From CAIKLP01 sp965279595 (GTDB lineage Bacteria > Bacteroidota > Bacteroidia > Sphingobacteriales > Sphingobacteriaceae): DNA of 17,016 nt. The position numbers were made by a program, and so were the translations under genes. Location of the stretch: assembly GCA_965279595.1 (NCBI GenBank), contig CBDIIF010000008.1, forward strand, positions 1 through 17,016, read 5' to 3'. This document shows positions 8,927-17,016 of the stretch, one piece after another. Under the pieces are notes generated by a model, which saw only the letters and a list, made by a program, of their open reading frames with translations, was not told where the DNA came from and did not search any database. How positions within the stretch are numbered: position 1 is the first letter of the stretch; each line of letters opens with the position of its first letter.

Positions 8927-9898
8927 ATGAACTAATACGAATTTGGTCAGAATTAGTTGAAAAAACTGGATTATGAAAGTGATTTGTTGACAGATGAGAT
9001 GAACTAAAGACTAAAGTAAGTTCTATAGTAAAGTTAAAATAAATAAACCTATGAGTATCCAGAAATCTTATAGGACATATTATCTGATGATCCATTAATA
9101 ACATATAATGGACTAATATGTTTAAATAAATATTTTGATACAGATGTATGATTTTTTATAAACATTTAGAGAGATCCAGCATTACCATAAGTTGTGGATA
9201 ATTAATTAATAACTTGTTTATTTAAAATTATTAAAACTAGATAGACACCTTATCATTAATATTAAGCACTAAAGTCCTTAATATATATTGGTTAGCAGTT
9301 AAAATAAAGTTATGAAAAGATAATAGACAAAGGCATAATACAAATTCATATTGACATAATTAAACACGACATTTATGAATTAACATAATTGTCTCTTCAA
9401 AGTCTTGGAGTGTTTGCGAAGAATAGAAAATTATGTCATAGGATTATTTAAGGAAGTGGCTAGGATATTATTTTATAGTTATTAATGAGGGAAAATGATA
9501 TCTAGATTTAAAGATCTGGTATAGTGACTTTATCTATTTTATGTCAAGAGGATAGGACAAAATAATTCAAATTTGATAAAAAATTTCTGCCTTTTTTGTG
9601 CGAAAAGTTTATTTTCATCAAAGAACCTGATGTTTTAAAGGAAGTGTTATCAGCAATTGCTTAATTAACAGATGATAGTGATATGGCACTAGAAATTTTA
9701 ACAAAATCCTAGATAGTTTGTCATATAGCTAATTATATAAATGATGAAAATTTAGAATTAGCTGAGCCTGCACTAAGAATAATTGGAAATCTTTCAACTG
9801 GAAATGAACCCATAACATAAGCTGCAATCGAATCAGGTGTATTTAATTATATTCCTTAATGGCTAAAATAACCAAGAAATAAAAAAATCACTCGAGAG
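8927..9898 (+). pseudogene. Importin-alpha-like armadillo protein, copy 2, truncated
   Basis: The reading frame gives 316 recognisable residues with one intron (9146-9169, 24 nt, containing an in-frame TGA). It is a divergent tandem paralog of copy 1: LDYESDLLTDEMN aligns with LDFENDLLTPEDN, and TPYHQYQALKSLIYIG aligns with TPYHTYESCYILTNIA. The first intron sits at the same place in both. Recognisable coding stops after KKITRE with GTAAAA, the equivalent of the GTATTT 5' splice site after IRKL in copy 1 (codon 316 versus 310). No 3' splice site follows at a plausible distance, and no TGA follows in frame, so the equivalent of the last third of copy 1 is missing. An alternative ATG at 8900 overlaps the stop of copy 1. 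The gene may be a decaying duplicate, or it may end through an intron I have not found. No separate promoter region is visible in the 23 bp upstream. Confidence 0.72.
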
Positions 9899-10162
9899 GT
9901 AAAAAGAATATTAATTCATACAAATCTTATGTTATTTTATTTGAAAAAATTTTAATTTAAAATAAATTTCAATACTAATGTCCATGAAAATAGTACCCAT
10001 ATTATTATCATCTAAGTTTTCTTCTTCAATTATAATATAATTTATTTTCATCTTTTCTATTTTCAATAAATTAATTCACTTCTTTTTTGTTAATATTTTA
10101 TATTTATTCTTAAAAATTGGAATTATATGGTTTTAATTCAAATTACATAAATTTATTGGTCA
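9899..10162. other. 264 bp AT-rich stretch without a supported gene; contains the antigen's upstream region
   Basis: No protein family is recognisable on either strand. The frame of the truncated armadillo copy stays open through it into the antigen gene, but the translation is low-complexity (runs such as HIIIIQVFFFNYNII), unlike coding sequence nearby. The 5' regulatory region of the surface antigen must lie at least partly here. I see no direct repeat or conserved motif that I could name. Confidence 0.6.
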
Positions 10163-13100
10163 ATGAATAATTATTTCCTACTATGTTTAATTTTATTTGC
10201 AGCCTCACTTATTGTATATCCCAATAAACAATCATGTTAATGTGATAATATTTTGACTGAGACTGAATGCAATTTAAAAACCTTTTGTGAATGGGAATCA
10301 AATAAGAACTTAGGTATTGTCTGATTCTTGAATCAAGGTAAATGTATTCCCGAAAAAAATAATTAAGAGACATAGCTAATTATTTCTTATTGCTCTATCT
10401 AATAGAATAATTGGAGATGTGCTTAAACTTTTGGATGTGCACAAATTTCAAAAAATTGTGAAGCATTTGCTGGTTGTTCAGCCTATAGATACTCGTCAAA
10501 CTCAGCATGCTAATCAATATCAACACAATGTACAACAGATGGAAGGCAATGTGTGGAGATAAAATCTTGCTCAGATTATAAAATTTAAAAGCATTGTATA
10601 AGTATGAATTGAATCTATATTAGAGAATAATTCAAGTTCAGGAGCTAAGTCATGTTTATGGAATTCAGAAAATAGTACTTGTATTGATAAAAACTGTACT
10701 AATGCCCCCAAAAGTTATAAAACAAACAGATAGTGTGATTAATGGATAAAGGGATGCTTAACAAAAGGAAGGGGGTGTGTTGAAAAATTGAGTGAATGCA
10801 GAACATATAAAAGAAATGTTGGTTGTAATAATTATTTTGGATCAGATGGTGCATGCACAATAGATGTTCATTCTGATAATTGCAGAAAACTTGAATGTGA
10901 GGATGCTTTTAAAAGATAAAATACTGATTAAAAATGTTCTGCGTTCTTAAAAAACTGTGTGACTAATGGGAAAGGTTGTGTAAAAACTCTTATACCTTGC
11001 TATTAGTATACTAAAAACTAAGGATGCATAGGTCTTATTGGTAGTGATGGTCCATGCACTTTTGATAAATAATCAAATCATTGTAGGGTTTTGGAATGTA
11101 GAGAAGCTCCAATTACACTAAATACAAATGAAAATTGCAAAATATTTAAATCTGGATGTGTCACCACAGGACGAGGATGCACTAATATGCTAGGACCTTG
11201 CTCATCTTATAAAGGAACTGAAACTACTTGTTCAAATTTTATTGGATCTGATGGATATTGCATAGGATTAGAGTTATCACCATCATATTGTAGGGCAAAA
11301 AGTTGCTATGATGCTCCATTAACATATAATTCCGATGCAGAGTGTTAGGAATTTTAAATAGGATGTATAACAACTGGAATGGGGTGTGGCAAATATTTAA
11401 AATTATGTAATCAATATTATGGGACCTATTTAACCTGTTTAAAATACATAGGCTTAGATGGTAAATGTACTGCTCCTTAAACGTAAATCAGTGAGACTAG
11501 CTGTGTCAAGAAATAATGCAAAGATGCACCAACCAATATTTCGACAAATAGCGAATGTGAATCTTTCTAATCTAATTGTGTAACAACTGGATCAGGATGC
11601 ACTGAAAAACCATCTACTTGTGAAAGTAATAACATGTTAACTAATTGTCAATCCAATTCTTAATGTAGTAATTTTTAAATTTGCATCAATACATCAAGTT
11701 GTGAAAATTTCAAAACTGCATCCTAGTGTTATTTAAATTAATAATAATATTATAGTGAAGGATAAACCTATTTACGTAGATGTATATGGTCTGCTGTTGA
11801 ATAATTATGTTTCAATAGTTAATGCAAGGATTAAAGTAATTCTCTTATTTTTTTTTGTGATTAAATGTTAAATGGTTGCATAACAAATGGGTAAGGCTGT
11901 GTTGAAAAATTCGAGCCTTGCTCAAGTTATTTTGGAATTAGATCATAGTGTCTTCTTTTTAAAGGATAAAACGGAACTATTAGATGCTCTTAGCTATAGT
12001 CAGTTTCGGATAGTACCACTTAATGCATTAACAGAGAAAAATGTTCCTAAGTAAAAGAAGAAGGTATATTTGTTGATTCCAACTTAAGATGCTAATAATA
12101 TTTATAAGGATGCCATTTTGATGGTAGAGACAGTTGCACTAATGGTGATTGCACATCATATTTTGGAACATAAGTTTTTTGTGGTTAAATAACTACAGCA
12201 GTAAAAGAGGGTGTGGCTTAGTAATGTTGGAAAATGTAAGATATAGCAGATTAAACAACACCTTGCATACCAAAAGATTGTTCCTAAACTCAACTGGATA
12301 ATGCATACAAGACGAATGAATAGTGTAGTACATTTTCAAACTAATGCACTTGGAATTAAGAATAATATGGAGGATGTGTTTACAAATCAACATCTTATAC
12401 TCTGTTTTCAGGAAATTTTTAAAAGTGTTAATAGACTTAAAATTAATCTAAATAATTATGCAGATCTATTATTTGTTCTAATAAAATACCACCTTACTCA
12501 GCAAAAACATTTACACTTAAGGCTACGTATTGTTAATAGTATAATAATTAATTTAATGGTTACACTTGCTAGATGGGATTGGATGACATAGATGTTTGTG
12601 TAGAGCCAAAAGAATCTTCCTGCAATTTGTTCGTAGCAATTGGCTCTGATGATTAATAAAAGGCAATATATTGCTAAAGTTTAAAAAATCCAGGCAATAG
12701 CGCATGTGGATACTCTAATGGAGATTTTTGTACTTAAGCAGCTTGTAATCAGTTTTTAGCTATCGGAGATACTGCTGAATTAAAAGCATAATATTGTCAT
12801 GGAATAATAATTGATGGAGTTATTTAATGTGGTTTAAACTCATCCACAGCTTAATATTGTACTGTTAAAGCATGCACAGATTATGGAGTGACTACTTTAA
12901 CTAAATGTAATTAATATACGGAATCAATATGTGCATGGAATATAGTCACAAGTATTTGTTATTAGAAAACATCTTAATGCAATCAACATAGTATACCTTA
13001 AACATCTTCCTCAAATGAATTGTAAAAAGCCACGTATTGCAGAGTCATTCAGTTGCTTGATACACTTAATGCTTGCGTCTATTTGAGTACAATAAGCTTA

Positions 13101-16100
13101 ACACTTTGTAGTAATTCTCCAGCCTCTTGTAATGATATAACTATCCCTCCTACAATTACAACTAATTTTGAAAAAGCCTAATTCTGTGCTATTACAAGAA
13201 TTTAAGATGGAAATAATTATTGTGGATACTCATCTGCTAATTTGACATCTTGTATAACAGCAGGAAGTTGCACTAGTTATCAAATAAACTTGATCAATTA
13301 GGTTGGGACCGATCTAGATAATTAAAGATTTTGTTAAACCTTAAGAGATATTAATGGAAAATATTGTTCTTACGTGAAAAATACAACTACTTGTACACTA
13401 AATTTGATTTGTTAAGATTTAGTCACATATGGATCTACATATGCAGAAAATATAACATTTTGTAGATAATAATAAGAAGAATGGCGTTTCAGATATTGCG
13501 ATTATGTATCATCTACAACATGCACTGCTGCTGATTGTACTTTAATCACAACAGGCTAAACTTCTTGTTTATCTTATTTTTTAGGTTGTGTCTTTGATGG
13601 ACTAAATTGCTTAGCAAAATAAATAGATTGCTCTTTTTATACTGCATAAACGACTGGATTAGGCCAATATCTCAATTGTGCAGCATTGACATAAATTGAT
13701 GGAACAAAATGTGAATGGAGTAGTGGAAGTAATTGTAGTGTTAGAAAGTGTTCTTCATTGACTTCAGGTTAAAGTTTTTCCACTTGTGCAGATTTTGCGG
13801 ACTGTTAATATAATGGATAAATATGTGTTAGTAAAGATAAATGCGAATCATATGTCCCATTTGGAAACTCCAATTAAGTGAAGATAGCAATCTGTAATCA
13901 GATGATTAATAAATTTGGGCTAATGTGTACATTTTCAATTGATCAATAAACTTGTATTGAAGCAGTTGGCTGCTAAAATATTTAAATTTAATCAATAGAA
14001 TTTTCATAAGCTTAAGAACTTTGTTCTTTGGCCTAAAATTAATTTGGGCTGCATTGCGTGTATATTCAAGGAGATACAACTTGCTCTGAAAAATCTTGTG
14101 AATAGGTATAAACGGCAACCTCAGATGCTGATTGTAACGCATATTTGTAAGGATGTGAATTGGCACCACTTGAAGCAGATTGCACTGAATTTTAATGCAC
14201 CGATGCTCCCTCATCTTTGACAACAAATTAAGACTGTTGGACATTTAAAATAGGATGTATTACAAATGGTTCTGGATGCATAAACTAGTTGGCTCCTTGT
14301 TAATCATATAAAGGCAATTAATAAACTTGTCAAAAATTTATTGGAAATGGAATACTCTGCAATAATTCTGATGATGCTAATTCTATGAGTAATTGTATTA
14401 ATAGAACATGTTCTCAGAATAAAATTGCTAATTCTAATGAGGAATGTGCTTTATGGAAAGGAATATCTTCATAATAATGTGTCTGGAACGGAACAAAAGG
14501 ATGCATTTCGATTTAATAGTGCAATAAATTCATAGGAAATATTGGAAGTTGTCCTATATATATTGCCTCTGATGGTCCATGTGCTGGAATTGGATCTAAT
14601 CCTTAAGCCTGCATAAATATCTGTAGAACTGCTCCAATAACATATTATGGAGATGAATAATGTAAAAAATTGGATAAGAACTGCATCGCAACGGGATTTG
14701 GATGCATCCATATATTGGAAGCTTAATGCGAAATTATAAAAACTTCAGATGCTTGTGTCTCATATAAGACTACTCCAGGATTATATTGTGATATGATTAA
14801 TTAATGTAAAACTAGGCCATAAAATTGCGAGGACATCAAGTTTGCATCAGAATGTGATATTACTAAATTTTATGGGGATAATCCCTTTTAATGTATTTGG
14901 AATCCTGAAATTAGTAGCTGTTTGAATAAAAAATGTGAACAGTTACCAAGTTCTTTAAAATCTGATGATGAGTGTAGTGGTTAAATAGCTAAATGCATTA
15001 AGAATGGGAGTCAATTAGGTTGTATAACAAAAGGTCCTTGTAACTCATATTAATTTGAGGTATGTGGTATTGTTTAAACAACAGATAATCAAAAAAAGTG
15101 CATTTGGTCTAATTCTAAATGTCGTCCCATCGAATGTTCAGATAATGTCACTGCGACTTCTGATTATGCTTGTAGCTCATTCTTAGCTGGCTGCAAAACT
15201 TCAGGTTTAGGTTGTTAATCAAATATAGTCTGTTCCCATTATACTAATCCTAATTTGTGCATATATGATGGTTTAGGCTATCCATGTTCATGGTATAAAT
15301 CCTCACCATTGAGTTCTGGTTCTTGTATTAGTTATGCTAAATGTACAGATTTGATATAATAAACACACTCTGCTTGCTAACTTGCATCTAAATATTGTAC
15401 CACAAATGGATAAAATTGTGTTCCATTAACATTTTGTGAAAACTTTTTAACTCAGGCTGGTTGTATAATCGGAATAGATGGATAATGTGGTTGGCTGCCA
15501 GAATCAAGAGATAATAAAGCATCTTGTAAATTGTTTACAGTTTGCGGTGATGGTTATGGTAAAACAGCAAAAGAATGCTTAGCTTGGGGGGAAAATTGTT
15601 ATACAGATGGTACATAATGTATGACAAAGTAAAAATGTTCTGATTATATCACAAAAATTGCCTGTGGTAATATTGGCAAAGATGGCGTTTGTTTTTGGGA
15701 ATAACCTGATAATTAAACAGGATATTGCAGAGTTTAACTATGCTAAGATGCTTCTAATATTGATGTTACTAGCTATTATGGTTGTTCTTAATTTCCTGCT
15801 TAGAAAAATTGCACTACTTCCGGATCATCTTGTATAGAGTTAACTAATTGCTCTTTATATAAATTTGCTGTAAGTTGTGTTATGGGTACTGATGGAGTAT
15901 GCTAATGGGTATAAGCTAAAGATTAAACTTAATCTTATTGCAGATTAAAATAATGTTCAGATATCCTACTTAGCTCATCTAATTCTTGTGATTCCGATTT
16001 GACTTAATTCAAATGCATTTCTGATGGGGCTACATGTATCTAATAATCTTAATGTTCATTATACACTGCTAAAAATTCTTGCGATTAAGGGGGACTAGAT

Positions 16101-16526
16101 GGCATTTGTGCATTTACTCCTAAAGAGTCTTCAAATGCTGGTACATGTTAACTATTTACCTCATGTTAAATAGCTGATTTTGATGAAAGAGCTTGCAAAA
16201 CAAGATAAGATGCTTGCTTTTTTGAAAAGACACCAGATTAAGAGAATAGTTAATGTTTACCGCATACTTGTCTCACAAAGGCGTAGGGTTCAAAATGTTA
16301 ACCAATTCCATCTTGGGATTTATAAAATTATAGAATATGCATTTTAGAAGGTTCAATTTGTGTTGATGGGGATCCAAAATCTTTAAGTTCAGCTGATTGC
16401 TTTAATTAATCATTAGGCACTTATTCATGGAACCCCTCTACCTCAACTTGTGAAGCATGTAAAAAATAAGATCCTAAATCAATCGATTTAATCTAATTAT
16501 TTGTTATTTTTATTTTGATAATTTGA
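10163..16526 (+). CDS. Surface (immobilization) antigen family protein, cysteine-rich
   Basis: The gene encodes 2105 residues in three exons; introns 10314-10337 and 10602-10623 both lie near the 5' end, and one frame then stays open for 5.9 kb to TGA at 16524-16526. A signal peptide (MNNYFLLCLILFAASLIV) starts the protein, and a short hydrophobic tail (LFVIFILII) ends it. That is the layout of GPI-anchored Paramecium surface antigens, which coat the cell and cilia. Cysteine is about one residue in nine or ten in the parts I translated. Repeats of the pattern C..AP...TN..C..F..GC.T.G.GC, each with a GSDG.C block, match the Paramecium surface antigen domain. Other sections carry recurring CxW...C modules. 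The protein is somewhat shorter than the classical serotype antigens. It could be a serotype antigen or one of the related non-serotype proteins. These genes are known to be expressed in a mutually exclusive way, but nothing in this sequence shows that. Confidence 0.93.
10695..11640 (+). repeat. N-terminal array of surface-antigen cysteine repeats
   Basis: Five consecutive units begin with the cysteine codon at 10695, 10896, 11097, 11304 and 11517. The spacing is 201, 201, 207 and 213 nt, or 67-71 residues. Each starts like CREAPITLNTNENC and continues through a GCVTTGRGC-type block. The first four units also have a G-DG-C block (GSDGAC, GSDGPC, GSDGYC, GLDGKC); the fifth departs after CVTTGSGC. 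The units are similar in protein but clearly diverged in DNA. Confidence 0.85.
14196..14800 (+). repeat. Second, degenerate block of surface-antigen repeats
   Basis: The N-terminal repeat pattern returns after about 2.5 kb of differently organised sequence. CTDAPSSLTTNQDC with GCITNGSGC starts at 14196, and CRTAPITYYGDEQC with CIATGFGC starts at 14622. They are 426 nt apart, about two unit lengths; the section between them carries other cysteine motifs including SDGPC. Confidence 0.7.
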
Positions 16527-16675
16527 AAAGTATAAAATATTTCTTAATTTGAATTAATATAATTTTTATTAATTTATAAATAACATGTCTAATATTCTAA
16601 ATGAAGACAATACTTAAATTAACATAATAAAATTTCTACATTTCAATATTAAATATAAAAATAATTTATATAATA
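16527..16675. terminator. Convergent 3' intergenic region
   Basis: These 149 bp lie between two stop codons facing each other (surface antigen on +, aldehyde dehydrogenase on -). The region is nearly all A and T and must hold both 3' ends. I see no specific terminator structure or polyadenylation signal that stands out from the general AT background. Confidence 0.4.
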
Positions 16676-17016
16676 TCACTTATAATTCTAAATCCACACA
16701 GTTCTAATATTAGCAAAGTTCTATATACCATATCTACCACATTCTCTTCCATAGCCAGATTACTTAATTCCCCCAGAAGGTAGGCCAAAATCAGATTTTA
16801 CAATATCATTTACGAATACCATTCCAGCCTATATTCCCTTGATAAATGGTATAGCTTCATTTTCATGTTAAGTTGTCACTACTGCCCCCAGACCATATTT
16901 AGTGTTATTAGCAATTCTAAGAATCTCATCATTAGATGTAGCATGAATGAGAGGAAAAATAGGTCCAAATGTTTCTTCCTAAGCTAAGATATTTTTTTCT
17001 TTGATTTCAATTATGG
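16676..17016 (-). CDS. NAD(P)-dependent aldehyde dehydrogenase, C-terminal part
   Basis: Only the last 112 residues lie in the window; the gene continues past its right edge. The sequence holds the EETFGPIFPL motif (family E-x-FGP, involved in coenzyme binding), NTKYGLGAVVTT, AGMVFVNDIVKSD and LPSGGIKQSGYGRECG. It ends FANIRTVWIQNYK and TGA. The combination KSD...GGIK-SGYGRE...N-TVWI is closest to succinate-semialdehyde dehydrogenase-like enzymes of the Sad/YneI kind, which oxidise an aldehyde to the acid. The catalytic cysteine and glutamate would lie upstream, outside the window, so activity and substrate cannot be judged. The usual PFGG is PSGG here. No intron is needed in this part. Confidence 0.93.

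Noticed and set aside
9529..9536. TATAGTGA, resembling the end consensus of Paramecium internal eliminated sequences
   Set aside because: Such 8-mers are common by chance in this AT-rich DNA, no matching inverted partner was seen, and it lies in continuous coding sequence.
9937..10051. Antisense reading frame starting at 10051 (MKINYIIIEEENLDDNN)
   Set aside because: The start looks protein-like, but the frame soon becomes low-complexity and runs into the armadillo gene on the other strand; no family is recognisable.
12301..12591. Long open frame offset from the antigen frame
   Set aside because: It is an overlap shadow: the antigen frame carries the regular cysteine pattern, and this frame shows none.
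8927..16526. A single fused armadillo-surface antigen protein
   Set aside because: The connecting 88 codons are low-complexity AT sequence, and the antigen begins with a clean signal peptide at its own ATG.
1..17016. tRNA, rRNA, CRISPR arrays, transposons, telomeric repeats
   Set aside because: I saw no cloverleaf, rRNA segment, spacer-repeat array, transposase motif or C4A2/C3A3-type telomere repeat run.

Overview
The window looks like ciliate macronuclear DNA, most likely from Paramecium. The protein matches only appear when TAA and TAG are read as glutamine and TGA as the sole stop. I placed 21 introns by hand; all are 20-29 nt, start with GT (mostly GTA) and end in AG. Intergenic gaps are 23-264 bp, and the base composition is strongly AT-rich. 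Standard-code ORF calling breaks every gene here. The exon-intron models below were built by hand from frame, homology motifs and splice sites; no database search or transcript data was available.

Layout: the 3' end of an unidentified + strand gene (to 84); a complete DHHC protein acyltransferase (117-1171, +); four - strand genes packed head to tail, namely a B-box/coiled-coil protein (1222-2629), a cyclic-nucleotide-gated-type ion channel (2697-5303), a multi-pass membrane protein of unknown function (5359-6402) and the tRNA m1G9 methyltransferase Trm10 (6447-7282); a 155 bp divergent promoter region; two tandem importin-alpha-like armadillo genes on + (7438-8903 complete, 8927-about 9898 apparently truncated); a 264 bp stretch without a gene; a very large cysteine-rich surface antigen of the Paramecium immobilization-antigen family (10163-16526, +, 2105 aa); and the 3' end of an aldehyde dehydrogenase (16676 to the window end, -).

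This is not an operon or pathway cluster: the genes serve unrelated roles (lipidation, ion flux, tRNA modification, nuclear transport, cell coat). The features most worth a second look are the ion channel, whose pore reads SGYTE instead of a GYGD-type filter and which carries a CCHC zinc knuckle after its cyclic-nucleotide-binding domain, and the second armadillo gene. That copy loses homology at the position where its neighbour has an intron, has no in-frame TGA of its own, and lies in the same open frame as the surface antigen downstream. The antigen itself mixes regular 67-71 residue cysteine repeats with differently organised cysteine-rich sections.
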